A DNA stretch of 64,000 nucleotides, taken from Paragonimus westermani (Eukaryota > Platyhelminthes > Trematoda > Plagiorchiida > Troglotrematidae). The translations under genes and the position numbers were made by a program. Below are positions 13,127 to 24,474 of the stretch, one piece after another. Location of the stretch: NCBI GenBank assembly GCA_008508345.1, contig QNGE01000109.1:62001-126000 (forward strand). The letters are read 5' to 3'. Numbering within the stretch: the first letter of the stretch is position 1; every line of letters begins with the position of its first letter. The notes under the pieces are model-generated. The model saw only the letters and a list, made by a program, of their open reading frames with translations. It searched no databases and was not told the origin of the DNA.

Positions 13127-13175
13127 CTTTTCGTGCTCTAACGGTTTTGTTCAAACACCCCCAAATTGAGGAAAA

Positions 13176-13561
13176 CGTACCTTAAAGATTAAAATAACGT
13201 TTTTCAGAGAATATCTTAGTGCTTTCTCAACTTTTTGTCGTACCGGTAGCCAAAAGTTTTTGGGAAAAATCAAAATATATGAGCCGGCTTACGTACTGGG
13301 AACTTGCTGCAATGATTTTTTGTGGACTCAAAACTAAGCCAACTTAGACTTCACAAACCTATTCAATCTTAGGTGTTGAATGCGGTGTTCGGCTAAGACA
13401 ACCCCTAAAATTTTCCGCTGTAAATTGATAAAGCTATGGTGCATGAAATAATAGTACTCAACTAAACTTCTCTCTTAGGCCTTCGTTCTTCGGTAATTTT
13501 CAAAGATAGTATGCGAGTTTGTCGCATCGGCGAACCCCAATCGTTCTTTTTTCTGCGACAG
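13176..13561. other. Non-coding stretch upstream of the 13.6 kb exon
   Basis: Only AT-rich sequence is seen. The last about 20 bases form a pyrimidine-rich acceptor tract (gttcttttttctgcgacag) for the next feature. Confidence 0.4.
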
Positions 13562-13741
13562 CGAATAGATGCCTTGTGTTTAATGCATCTCGGTAGTTTC
13601 CAGTCATACGTGTTAAAATGTCTTTTCACAAATCTTCTGTCTCTCACGTATGATGTGTTCATTAGTTTTGTAATGCAAGAGCTCCTGAAAAAGTATAAGC
13701 TAGACAAACAAAGAACAGGCACGTTCTCAACATGGCTGCGA
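13562..13741 (+). CDS. Candidate exon 1 of a plus-strand gene, product not recognised
   Basis: A strong acceptor (ttcttttttctgcgacag) is followed by exactly 60 in-frame codons and a donor CTGCGA|GTAAAT. The exon begins and ends in phase 0. The segment has a hydrophobic first half (YDVFISFVMQ is the core) and a basic second half (QELLKKYKLDKQRTG), so it could include a membrane-associated segment. Its phase fits the next good exon at 14798. Linkage to that exon rests only on strand, phase and distance. No family recognised. Confidence 0.38.
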
Positions 13742-14797
13742 GTAAATCGATTGCACTTTTATCTTGTGACTATCAGTTTCATACTGGTGTTCCTATGACT
13801 AATCAAGGTTGAAGGATAATTCCGCTGTGGATATTTCTTACGGTCCATATGCTGCATCTGTCGTAGTAAAGTTTTGGTACTACGCAGCTCACTATCCACT
13901 GAGGCTACGGACGGACGCAAGGTAAAATGGGGGTGGCTAGTGAAAGTCACAGCTACTCGTGTGTGCAATTTCGGGGTATGCTAAGCTGGGAACAGCGCTA
14001 GAAATTACACAGGTGCTTGCAAACATTTTCGGATACTGATAAATGTGGCAACCAATAGCGTGCGTGCATCTGGAAGGTTGTTGACAGTTCATTCGTATTT
14101 CAAAATTTCGCACATACAATTTTTGTTATCTTTTTATCGTTCATGTAAGATGATCGTCAGAACCTGTAACGGAGGGAAGTACGGTTGCAAACGCTTTGTA
14201 GTCATTTGACTCTTGATTGAACCGAAATGTTATTTTAAACCCACAACACCATTTATGGTTTAAAGCCCCTTAGAACAATAGGATTCCAAACGACTTCTTC
14301 ACAGTAGGTAACGTCGTACAATCCATAAACAAACAATAATTAAGTGAGCAACTTGAGCTGTTTAAAAGAATAACCTATGAGTTAATAAGCAGCGCGTAAT
14401 CTAGCTTTCCAGTGGATAGCCTTAAGTTTAAAACAATCGATTATAGCGATCCGGTACACATTGTTACATATAAGCTATTCCACTTATTCAGTCCTGAGCT
14501 CGGATCATACTGGTTTTATATTCAGCGCGACGGATTGAAGTCATCTGAAGCTCCAGTTTGATAAGCATTGACGAAATTACTTTGAAACAACACATTTGAT
14601 AAAGAGCATATGCATCGTAAATTGATGGACGCAATGACCGGTAGCTGGCGCCCGCATCGTTTTAACTAGATATGAGGGACAACAGTCGTACTCATCGCCG
14701 GTCTAACTAATTATGGTATGTCTGTAGGTTTTTTGTGCGCGTTACAATTCAGTTTACCTTTAGTCGTTATACATTTCTACCAATAACGATTTTTTAG
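13742..14797. other. Presumed intron
   Basis: About 1.06 kb lies between the two plus-strand exon candidates. It starts GTAAAT and ends gattttttag. No repeat or RNA gene was recognised inside it. The minus-strand frames here lack splice support. Confidence 0.35.
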
Positions 14798-14844
14798 AAC
14801 AAGGTATACATGAGTATCGTATCTACTGATACATTTCCACGCAG
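14798..14844 (+). CDS. Candidate exon 2 (47 nt) of the plus-strand gene
   Basis: This short exon lies between a strong acceptor (taacgattttttag) and a consensus donor CGCAG|GTAAGAT. It reads in phase 0 from its first base (NKVYMSIVSTDTFPR) and leaves two bases, AG, that are completed by the first G of the next exon. It is separated from that exon by only 36 nt. Open frame, consensus signals at both ends and phase agreement on both sides make this one of the better exon calls here. Alternatively the ATG at 14810 could be the start codon of the gene. Confidence 0.5.
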
Positions 14845-14880
14845 GTAAGATGTTTTAAATTTTGCTAATAAACTTTTCAG
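14845..14880 (+). other. 36-nt micro-intron
   Basis: The intron runs from gtaagatg to aacttttcag. Both ends are near-consensus, the interior is AT-rich, and its length is not divisible by three. Removing it joins two frames that are both open. Very short introns, around 30-45 nt, are known from schistosome and other fluke genes. Confidence 0.55.
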
Positions 14881-15071
14881 GGAACACAACTCTGGATTTC
14901 CGAGAACCAAGGGTAATCCAAAACCCTTAGAATTACGACAAGCAGGAATAGCAATGACAATAAAAAAAGGCCATAGCCAGGCTTTACAGCATAGGATGAG
15001 TTCAAGAGTGAAACATGTTAACTCCTGGCTTAATTTCCGAATTCAGTCAAATGAGCAAATATCGACCAATG
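14881..15071 (+). CDS. Candidate exon 3 of the plus-strand gene, basic protein segment
   Basis: After the acceptor aacttttcag, the frame set by exon 2 stays open for 63 codons to a near-consensus donor ACCAATG|GTAAGC. The product is strongly basic and polar: EHNSGFPRTKGNPKPLELRQ near the start and RMSSRVKHVNSWLNFRIQ near the end, with no hydrophobic span. The frame runs on to 15223 if the donor is not used, so a C-terminal exon ending there is the alternative. I recognise no family; composition would suit a nucleic-acid, tubulin or membrane-surface binding segment, but that is speculation. Confidence 0.5.
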
Positions 15072-18000
15072 GTAAGCTGAGTATGTGGCTGGTTCGAACA
15101 TGGCCGAAGCCCAAATTTTTCCCAATTGGATCCCCTCTAAACAAACTACCTAACCATACTACTTACCACCCTTGTGTCCATTCATTTCTTGTCCTAAGCG
15201 TTGATCCGCCCTGCCTATGCTAACGTCTCCGCAGTTGTAATTTAACTGATAGACTTCTACTAGGGAACAGATGGAGACACGTGCTCTGTTAACCAGCGAT
15301 GCAACGTCATTTCGTTTTGTACATATAAGCTAGTGAATAAGAAGCGCTCAATCTTGAATACAAAGAACTAATTTAATAAAGGTAGTCACTATGAATTTAG
15401 CGCTTTCCTTGCTTCCATTATTATTGCTATAACCAAAAGTGATTTCTTAAAAACATATCAACCGTTTGTTTTTGAAATTACGCACAACATGTATCCAGCT
15501 GTGTAACAACGTTTCAATTCGTTCCGACTCCCCACTGCTTCGTCACAAATGTCTGTTATGTCGTGAACCATCTATCCGACGATTTCCAAAGTTATCGCTA
15601 AAAGACAAACGTTGTAGTACAGGTATACTTAATTACAATCAAAAAGCAACTACACAAGTAATCATTCATGCTGTGCTAGAATGAACGTCCGACTGTATGA
15701 GCAAAATTGCTTTGACTACGCTGTTTCTTGCAGTTCAGACACAAAATGCATACCAGAATAAATGTGTGAACATAATCAGCTTCAGAATCCATAAACGCTA
15801 ATGGGTATTACTGAACTAACAAACGATTAAGCGCCTTACAACAATCTTGAATGTTTCGGTTAGTGTAGGTTCGTTTCTAATTTACTGAGGTAAAAATAAT
15901 CGTGTACATTTTGTTCAACTATTTCGAAAAAAAAGATGTTCAACAATATTCATCTCACTGTATAAAACATTCACTTATCCTGTTAGGTAGTCTTACGTAC
16001 GACCGTAAAACGCGTTCAACCGCTGGTTGCGGCTGAGCGAGACCACGCAAATGGTTTGATGACGCACGTTATTTGATAGTGCACGTATGTTGGCTTGAGT
16101 TTTGCATGTCAATCACAACACAATCCCCCATAAAGGCTTCGATTGCAAGCACAGTTAAAAAATGTGGTTCGCGATGTGTTGCTATAAAACGCAACAATTG
16201 TACCCCACACATATATCTGAATGGTTCATGATGTTTCATAGTGGTATCGACGAATCTCCTATATGTACACTGCTACGCACTAGCAATTCGGTCATACTAG
16301 GCATAAGATAAGTTGAACACAAGTCGGCCGTGTTGACTACCAGTAAAACGCCCTGAAGATGTTCTCATCAAGGTAGCACCACATATTCAACATAACCCCT
16401 ATATCGCTGTCATCAACGCCGAACAATTCAGCAACGAATGCTTGAGTAAAAACCAGAAGGGTTGCCAGACAAGATGAGTCAGCCCTACGGTTGTTAAGTG
16501 TCGCACGGGTAGGTCACCCCAACCTTTGGGTAAAAGATGTTACTGATCTCTAGAGAACTGCACGAAATATTTTCATTCGTAGAGGAAGTTTCTTCAGAGC
16601 GCACTCAGTATTACTTAACTTCAAAACATTCAACAATGTCGAGAAAAATTGATTCCAGTTCCACTGCTCAACCCCTAAGAGTGTACTAATTGATGGTCAT
16701 GAGCAACAATAGTTGCTGCCTCTCCAGTATACTTCATTCTTCTTGGACCAGGAGGAAACTTTGAGGTGACTTCTGTATTTATTTGATCAAGATTATTCAT
16801 TCAGGTTCGTGAACTACGACACCCTCGGTCACTTGTCGGAAGGTTAGGTAAGCTTGCTGAGCTTACCTATCCTACCAGGTGATTACCTGACCAACAGTAG
16901 AGGGTGCACATTGACTAATCAATTCTGGCGAAACTCAAGGGGCCTTCCTTTTGCAGTTTTGCCATAATTTTAGATGATGGCAATAGTATTGTCAGATAAT
17001 TATAATCCAGCCAGTTGGTAGGCGCATTATGTCACACCAAGCGCTGGTTCCATCATACCACAGGACTCAAAGAACAGAAAGAACTCACAAAATAAATGCG
17101 TACACATCAAACCAAAGACTTCAGAAATGATGAGAAATCTCTTTCCAGTTCGGATCAGAGTGGTACACAAAGCAGCAGCAACAGTTAAGTGTATAAACAC
17201 AAAAGTCAAAAACAAGCCATCAACTATGGAGGCATAAAATGTAGTAGAAAAAAATTTTCTCCGAAGAATGCAACAAACTAACTTGGTCAAACAAAAAATT
17301 TAAACAAAGGAATACAGCAGCGGTGTTTGGAAATAAACAGACGAAACCAAAAGCCATCTATATAGATATACAAGGATAGTGAAAACTATACAATCAAACT
17401 GAAAAATGTTACAATGTTCGAAAACATGTTAGCATGATGCCTACGCAAGTTTATCAAGGCTTGATAAAGGAAGCAAAGTTCACTTAGCAAACGTGTAGAT
17501 CAACAGTGAATCTACGGTTGGATCGTGAAGTAGAAAAATGGATCGATTAGTCGATTAAAAGCAAAAATCCTTTCAAGGAATGGGTCAGTGGCCAGGAGGT
17601 TCACCGACTGTCACCCATAGTCCAAACTTGACTATTTGATCTTTGTGCTACGATTGCCTGAATCTTTTCTCATTTGACATCCACATTTCGGGTCTGCCAC
17701 TAATTCCTGACCTCAATTCTCAGGCAGTCCATCCTACAAAATAGGACTTCAGGAAACCGTATGCTCTCTTTTCACAAGCTGCTACCCAGCGTGGTGATGA
17801 AAGTTATTTGTTTAACCAACAAGTTTGCCAGGCTAATAATCCACTAACGATGTGACGGCGAAGAAGTTCTAAAAAGAATCCCAAAAGAGGACGGTCGACC
17901 ATTTTACAGTGACGTGTTCAGAACTCACAAGAACGCTTTTTCTGTATGTTTGCACTGAAGATACCATTTCTGTCATGATCACATTTACTCCTGAATATCA

Positions 18001-18579
18001 GTAAGTCTTTAACACCATTCATTATAAGTCACTAAAATACTGTATTCAACATTGTGCACCTTTTGGTTCCTTATGTGTATAGTTTTGAATTCAAAACTTC
18101 CGGGTGCCATTTTCGTTCAACTAACAAGCCTAATCATTTACTCCCTTCATTATTAATGGAAATAGAATGGTCTTGATGGCCAAAATCTATGTTTTGAGGT
18201 GTGTACCACATCCTTTACGCTTTACTTGCACAAACTTGACGCTTACTGCCAAGTCATCGCAAACCAGCTTTAGGGTTAAGTCGTATTTGTAAAGTTGCAT
18301 TATTGGTTGGTCTTTAAGCATAACATGTTAGAATGTCAGAATAAACCTAGAATGGAAATTTTTCGTTAAGTTAACTAACTTATGCATGAGCTATAAGATC
18401 GTCAACGCAACAAGTGACAACCCAGACTGGTATGCATTTCAGCAGAAGATTCCCAAGACAACCCTCTGCGCCAGTCAAGAACAATGGTTTCGTTGAGCAA
18501 TACATCAATTTGACGACATTGATGCAAAATCAATAAATGGATCTCTTGTCAGTAATTATTCTTTTTGCCATTGAAGCAG
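15072..18579. other. Long non-coding stretch, probably intronic
   Basis: A frame at 15466-15684 follows a possible acceptor (atgtatccag) and is Cys/Arg-rich, but its phase does not continue the exon at 15071. The only distinct structure is a hairpin at 16845-16869. Confidence 0.4.
16845..16869. repeat. Perfect 9-bp hairpin
   Basis: TAGGTAAGC and its reverse complement GCTTACCTA flank a 7-nt loop (TTGCTGA). Outer bases GG and CC can extend the stem with a mismatch. It sits in a gene-poor stretch with no T-run after it and no link to a transcript. Chance or a relic of a small inverted-repeat element are both possible. Confidence 0.4.
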
Positions 18580-18805
18580 CATATCTGCGTTGTCCAAGTT
18601 GCATATTTCTACTCGCTTCAACGATATTCCTCTTCAATATGAATTCCTAAACTCACCTGTTGCTCTAACAGGCGCTGTTAAGAAGTTCGGATTCGTATTT
18701 AGACGCATGGTTCAATTGTCAATGTCGTGTCCCTGGAGTGAACTTGTGATCATCCACACCTGTGTCGACTTCATAGGAAGCTTGTCCAAAGCACTGCAAT
18801 TATGA
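18580..18805 (+). CDS. Possible exon, product not recognised
   Basis: A pyrimidine-rich tract and acceptor (tattctttttgccattgaagcag) precede a frame open to TGA at 18803-18805. The encoded segment has balanced composition (STRFNDIPLQYEFLNSPVAL, then KKFGFVFRRM). No convincing donor is visible, so it may be a terminal exon or a chance frame. It lies on the same strand as the 13.6-15.1 kb exon chain, but no phase link can be shown. Confidence 0.25.
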
Positions 18806-20597
18806 TTTTATTGGCATTCTTTTGAGCACTAGTTATGTCGGTCGATCGTATCGCGAGTAAGGATGTTGGTTTCATATTAAGTGTAACTGACAACCACGGC
18901 ACCAGTAATTGCCACCGAACTTAAAGGTTTTCGTAAGTTATAAAAACCATACCGTCGTAGATTTGGTGATTCTCAGCGAGATGTCTGGCTAGTACTATCT
19001 TTGTGTGTTACTAGAAAAATAGTGCTAGATTGCAGTGCCTCCAATGAAATCTGAATTTGCAGTTAAAGATATACTGAACTATTCCAAAACTGCAACTTTT
19101 CGCTAATGACACTACTACAAACAGTCTTCGAGAATAGGCTGGCTGGCCCAGTAATCGATAAACTATCCGTCAGACTAACAGAGATGCATTCAAAGGTGTT
19201 TTGCCAAACGGTCTTTTTTCGGTTATTCAACATCGGGCCAATTACATAACATTTGATACCATCGTGGTTTGTCAAGCGGGAAAAAATCAAGAACAATCAG
19301 TCACATAACTACCTCAAACGGTTGTAAACTGGAGGACAGTTAGGTGGAAAAACTGAAATCCGGAGTTTTCAAGTGAGTAACGGGAGCCATGGTAGACGTA
19401 GGGTCTGAACAAACTGCTTCTGGGCGTACAACTGCGGATTGCGCAACCGAATTCCAGTTGCTTCCGCGGTGGCCAGAGTGCGAAATCTGACTCATCTGGA
19501 CTGATGGAGATGAGACATTACAACAGTTTGCTCAATTCTGTCACAGCGTTCTCCATGTGGTAAGCACCCGAATTATTGTATGTTTTGTGATCTGGCCTAA
19601 ATACTGAATGGTCAGGTTGTTTCGCAGAATCTTAACGTAGACACTTTCTTGAGTTCTTTAGAAACCTGAAAATTTGTTTGAATGGAATTATTTTTAAATT
19701 CGTCATCGCTCAGTAGTTTCATATAACCGAACCCCTGAACTGTTGCTGTTGCACATTGTTGAGGTGCATCAGCATTTTTCTGTTAAATGTATAAACGGCA
19801 CAGCAGCAGGTGAATAAATGTGAAAACAGATTAATTTTGGTGATTATTTAACACCTGGTCTCAGAAAAAACTTTTCCTTAGACCCCGTAAACTTGTAGGT
19901 TTCTTAACCTGATCAAATTCCTTTCTTTATTTTTAACAAGAGCCGAATTATGATTGTCAATTGCTTTGTTTGTTGTTGTGTAACTTTTAATTTAACAAGG
20001 AAGTTGATAACCCGGTTTTAGTATAAATCATGTGTGATTATTACATATGTGGAATAAAGATACCGGGAAAGTTTGGTTTTGGTCAACTATGGCTGCTAAC
20101 TATTCTGACGTATACCATTTACCCGCGGATTTGATAGTCTTGCAACACTACTGAAGTTCAACCATAGGAATTCACTTGAAGGTGCAAAGTTCCTGGTTTA
20201 CTTAAGCTGTTAACTGCATGAAATGGAGAACGGTTGCTTACTTTCCTCTGTGGTTTGATGGATTACTTTTGTTACTGCAAACCATTTTCACATCTTGATA
20301 ATGTGTGACCTTTTGAAATAAAATTTACTTCTAAATAGAACAGTAGTGTAATTCATTATTCTCGTTTAATAATATTGTGAGAAACCAAATTTTTTGAATG
20401 CTGTGGAAGAATGACTGAAAAATAAAAATTTCCAGAAATAAGACCACGTTATAGTAAAAAACAAAGTACGGCTCATCCACACAAAAATTACAGTGGCATT
20501 TTCTGTTGTAGATTTACTTATCGAATATGATATGCACGTACAGTGTTCTGTTCCTCTTTTAGCTTGAATACAATACTGACTCTTTTCTTTGTTGCAG
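18806..20597. other. Non-coding stretch, nothing recognised
   Basis: AT-rich sequence without exon-like frames, ending in a strong pyrimidine-rich acceptor tract (actcttttctttgttgcag). Confidence 0.4.
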
Positions 20598-20824
20598 GCT
20601 TCCGTAGAAAACTTTCAGTCATTTTGTTTACAAAACGAGGATGTAGATTTTGCACAAGTGCATTAATATTACTTATATTTCTTTCCATTTATCTAGCCAA
20701 TTTTTCAGTTGGTCGGGTAGACAAGACAACAGTATCTTTCGTCTTTATTCGTTTACAGTACCGGTGTTTTTCAGGCTTCCAGTTCTGGATCAGAGGTCCT
20801 ACCAAGGAGATGACAGTTTCTTGA
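20598..20824 (+). CDS. Possible exon with a membrane-spanning segment
   Basis: The strongest acceptor tract in this part of the window opens a frame beginning FRRKLSVILFTKRG. About 19 residues of strongly hydrophobic sequence follow (core ALILLIFLSIYLANF), then a polar stretch. A basic segment directly before a single span would suit a type II or signal-anchor membrane protein. Possible donors inside the frame are GTCGG|GTAGAC and GACAACA|GTATCT; otherwise the frame stops at 20824. The first two bases complete a codon from an earlier exon. No family assigned. Confidence 0.33.
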
Positions 20825-21284
20825 ATTCCCAATCACCTGACGACTATATAAAGTGACCAACATTCAATCGGACTGACTAGTGCATGTCAGTCAGACAACT
20901 TTACATGTCACACATTTCGCTATCACCCACTGGTCCACTGGACCAGCAATTCTATGATGTGACGGAAATCGGTGGGTCCATATTACACAGTGTAAAATAG
21001 TTGTCTTATACGTTCTTCACAAAATTGAACAAGTACGCCAGTTTAAAAAATTCCCAAATCGGTACTGAAGACCCAGGCATCACAGGGAGATTAGCAGTTT
21101 TCAGTTACACTTCTTAAACTCAGGTGTGCGGCTAAGAAATTACCCTTTCATACACTAAAAAAAGCTTACTTTGGCTTGCTAAAACCTGCAGCAACTGGTG
21201 TCTTAAGCATACTTACGCACACTTCATTTACCTATATCTGGTTGCATCGGTAGTCTATTTTATAACAAAAGTGTGGCAACTTTT
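20825..21284. other. Non-coding stretch between exon candidate and PLE
   Basis: No gene is seen. A small 6-bp inverted repeat, TGGTCC/GGACCA, lies at 20931-20945. Confidence 0.4.
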
Positions 21285-21346
21285 GAAGCACTTAAAACAA
21301 CTGGTTCCCCTGAACAGTTTGAACAAAGCAGCTAGAACACGAAAAC

Positions 21347-21382
21347 TGGTAGATGCAAGCATTTTGTACCGACTCAGTACCA
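21347..21382 (-). ncRNA. Degenerate PLE hammerhead
   Basis: Helix I (TGGTA/TACCA) and helix III (ATGC, TT, GCAT) match the 12.7 kb ribozyme. The first core strand has lost three bases (CTGA in place of CTGACGA), and GAAA has become AAAA. The compensated helix I pair (TGGTA with TACCA instead of TGCCA) shows past pairing, but cleavage is not expected now. Confidence 0.65.
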
Positions 21383-21635
21383 ACTTTACAGCAACATGAA
21401 TGGTTTTTTATAGCAAACAACAAGAGAGGCGGATGATTAGCGAGCGGGTTAGGATAAATCATCAATTTTAGAGAATGGTCAAGTTCACGAACAGTTGTTT
21501 CTGAACAAACAAAGCTGATCTGAGTCGACTGATTGCAACAGCTCCAGTAAGGCCTAAAACCTCGGGTTAGAATGACGTAACAGGATTCTGAATGCACAAG
21601 ATTGATTGACAGTATGACCGGTGGTCATGAAGTGT

Positions 21636-21791
21636 TTAGCGACTGAGGGAACCGGCTGTTTTGAGCGTTTCAGCCACATTGTCACTCTCCGGTAACACGG
21701 AATGTTGCACCCATTTAGGCAAATGCTCTTTCATTCTGGAGCTCAAATATCTCTCGGTTCTGCCTATGTAACTTTCTCTGCAGTTACATAC
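21636..21791 (-). pseudogene. GIY-YIG endonuclease domain of the PLE
   Basis: This is the longest uninterrupted catalytic-domain segment of the element. It has a CxC pair, SYIGRT in the GIY-YIG position, the conserved arginine in YLSSRMKE, and the EHLPKW signature typical of Penelope-like proteins. In intact elements the GIY-YIG domain nicks target DNA to prime reverse transcription. A TAA at 21636-21638 ends the frame before the C-terminal tail, which continues in another frame. Confidence 0.85.
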
Positions 21792-22400
21792 AAATTAGTA
21801 AACACAATGTGAAGTGGTATTGATAGGATGATCTCCTTTGGTTGAACGCCTTGGAAACTTTTAAGTCCCATTGATTACACAAAGTTCACCCGCACTACAC
21901 GTTCGCTTAATTAAATTTCTCTATCACTGTGTTGTTTGATGCATGATATAATAACCCTTGAAAGGCAGTTCTATGTAGATCCTGTTTTTCTCTACAGTGA
22001 CCACCGCTTCAGATGGTATATTCCTGTCTACCGTGCCTATCTATGAACCCTCTGTGGTAACCATTTGATTGTAGGACAGAAGTAATCAGATCTGGTTCTT
22101 CCCCATGGCTGTCGTGCGTGCAGGTTCACTTTGCTCTTGTGAAAAGAACAGTAACTAATTTTTGATTGTACTGGACTAGTGTGAAACTGCTTAAGTTTGT
22201 GTATCAGTCTGACTACGTGAGTTTCTTATAAACAGTTCTTCTAACCGAGCCGTATTCTCGACGACTTATTGGGATATCTAGAAATGATAGGCAGTCGTTA
22301 ACCCCAAATTAACAAGTAATTTTTAAAATAGCTCTCTATGCGGCAGAAACACCTGGATGGCTGATTTCTTGAAATAAACACCCAACACCAGTTTCTCTTC

Positions 22401-24298
22401 TGTAGTTGCTCATTGACGGATCAACATTCGAAGTAGGCACGCATTTACTGTGGTCTCAAGAGACAACTGAGAAGTGAACTTAAATCACGGGCAATACTGA
22501 ATGTACGGCTGAATGAGACTATTTCATCAGTCCCAGAATGTAGAGGAGGTGGTAGTGATGGGGACGTTTTCCGTTGTTACCATAGTTGTGAATCCTGAAT
22601 CACGGCACAGTGTTTCAACCATAAAAATGTTAGTAGTGAACCGGCTGCGAGATTTGTAAGGACGTGATAGCTCTGAAGTGTTGCAAATAACCCTTAATAG
22701 TTCCATCACAGACAGTACGCTAATCAAATGCGTTAACTATGTAGTAGATTTCTTCTGGACGGACATTTCCAGCGGGTTTTTTCTACCTGTCTTCTGAAGT
22801 ACAGTTGATAAAACTAGATATGTTGAAAACCGCAAGGTTGAGATGAACCTGATGACGTATTTGGAGGTAGGACGAATGCGAACACGTCTCAGGGTATATA
22901 TTAGACTACAGACACTTGTGTAATTTCTACCAATTTTGAAATGACTATATCAAAAAGCACATTTTTTATTCTATCTGACAATCGTACACCTGACTACTAC
23001 TTGATGAACGTTCAGCGCAATCTTGTCACAATCAAATTACAATACTTCTTACCCGTTTGCAACGTTCCTGCGTGACTTATTCTTTTTGAGACAAATCCGA
23101 ACATAAGGACTCCCTCTGAATACTGCTTCATCTAACTACCCAAGGCGACCTTAATTTGTATGAAAATTACAAAAGTACGCAATCAAATTTCTGGATTTTC
23201 CGCTTAAAGGACCTCAAATTGTTAAGTATATTCGTCAAAGTGACTGCTTTGTGAACTCATTCCGACAATTAGCAGGGACAACAATTTCCGATTCAATTCA
23301 TTCGAATTCAGTTGAAGGTCGTCTTGGAAATATCGGACAAAAATCGTACCGACTAAAATTACAGGTGTGAATTATGAATTAAATTATACAACAATATTCT
23401 TCCGTATTGAAAAATAAAGCTGTCAGATTGTAGATAATTGTTAGGTTAGCTAATGTTTGCTGTAATCTAGCCGGACTGAGCAGAAACCAAACCAAACTGA
23501 GGCGTTGCTTGGACTGCATTCCTGTGCAATGACTAGTAGTAGACACTGTGCCATTCTTACTGAGAAATTTATTTTGAGTTTTGTGTGTAAAAGAAGAGTA
23601 TTCAGGTTCAGTAGGCTTAGTTCACTACACAAGACATTTGCCTAGATGAATTGTAATTCGTTTTGACTGTCCGATAAGTTACTGACTGGGATTCTGCTCG
23701 ACAGAATCTGTATGTTTAAGCGGTAGAATCATTATCACACACGTTTTAAATTACTTGATGTACTCATAACCTGGATTTAAACATTTGATCAGTCAGTAAG
23801 CAAGCGAAATGGAATATATTTCAAAGTGGAAGGTGGCGTTACGCTGGCATCCCTGGAGTTCGGTCTACAGGGTGTGAAATAACGACTTTTCGCAAATGTG
23901 CATGTGTGTAAAGCACAGTCAGTTTGGTCGTAGAATGAACGAGAGCAATCTACGTAGCTTCAAGATATGAAAGGTCACAGGTTAGAGGGGAGTAAAATTA
24001 GTAGTGCTTAAACAACGTTACCTCAAAACGTTTAACGAAAACGGAGTTCAACAATTTGTCACCAGTGTTTGAAAGTATCGGCGGGTTTTGATGCATTCAT
24101 AGCGAAGTGGTTCCAAGTGTTCAACTCAGGTTTTGGCAAACGTTCATTTTGTTGAATGTAGATGCAATGAGATAGACAGCCAGTTGTGCTCACAATATCA
24201 CTCCATATCCATATTCCTGATGCGCAGAAGCAGAGTAAAAATAATGAACGTTTTGATACATTACGGTGATTTTTTCTTATAACTGCCTACCTTCTGAT
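22401..24298. other. Non-coding stretch beyond the PLE 5' end
   Basis: Further PLE RT sequence upstream of 22.4 kb could not be followed. No exon-like frame with splice support was found. Confidence 0.4.
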
Positions 24299-24474
24299 TC
24301 ATAACATTTGTCTCCCCTGAGAATCCAGCGAACTATTCTGGAGATCGGTAGCTTTTTTAAATGAGTCGATGTACTTTTTTGACTGGAATGACTTCAGTTT
24401 GCTCGTTAGTTGGGTTGTCTGTGCAGCACAGAAGTTCTCAACTACTGAAATGTCTTTCTGGTTGGCACTGATTC
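24299..24474 (-). CDS. Possible exon, Gln/Ser/Lys-rich helical segment
   Basis: Read on the minus strand after a possible acceptor (ttgtattcgaccgag), the frame encodes a polar, helix-prone segment: ISANQKDISVVENFCAAQT, then TSKLKSFQSKKYIDSF. It ends at TGA 24299-24301, so it may be a C-terminal exon. The spacing of hydrophobic residues would allow a short coiled coil, but this is not clear. The opposite strand also has an open frame here with poorer composition. No family recognised. Confidence 0.3.

Larger units (their letters stand above)
12804..13175 (+). mobile_element. 5'-truncated Penelope-like element with inverted 3' copy attached
   Basis: This unit comprises the C-terminal coding remnant (12804-12995) and its 3' untranslated region (13000-13175). 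Its left neighbour, 12595-12793, is an inverted copy of the same 3' region, giving arm - coding remnant - arm. Such an arrangement is a recognised Penelope-like insertion form, thought to arise during target-primed reverse transcription. The 3' region holds a second, mutated hammerhead at 13088-13126. Right-arm sequence ends near the caaattgagg at 13166-13175, where similarity to the left arm fades through a small deletion. Confidence 0.8.
21285..22400 (-). mobile_element. Decayed Penelope-like element with RT tail and GIY-YIG domain
   Basis: Translated on the minus strand across several frameshifts, this shows the ordered Penelope-like landmarks. First is the RT C-terminal motif LSFLDIPISRREYGSV near 22.25 kb. 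Next is the thumb motif IELPFKGYY near 21.98 kb, then the GIY-YIG endonuclease (CNCRESYIGRTERYLSSRM, then EHLPKW) at 21.64-21.79 kb. The C-terminal tail (AKHFMTTGHT, then CAFRILLRHSNPRF) follows, and last the 3' untranslated region with a broken hammerhead. The YVDD part of the RT is not discernible. The 3' half aligns with the 12.8-13.2 kb element, so both belong to one family. Multiple stops and frameshifts make it non-functional. Confidence 0.85.

Noticed and set aside
20931..20945. 6-bp palindrome TGGTCC-ACT-GGACCA
   Set aside because: Too short to distinguish from chance in 64 kb.
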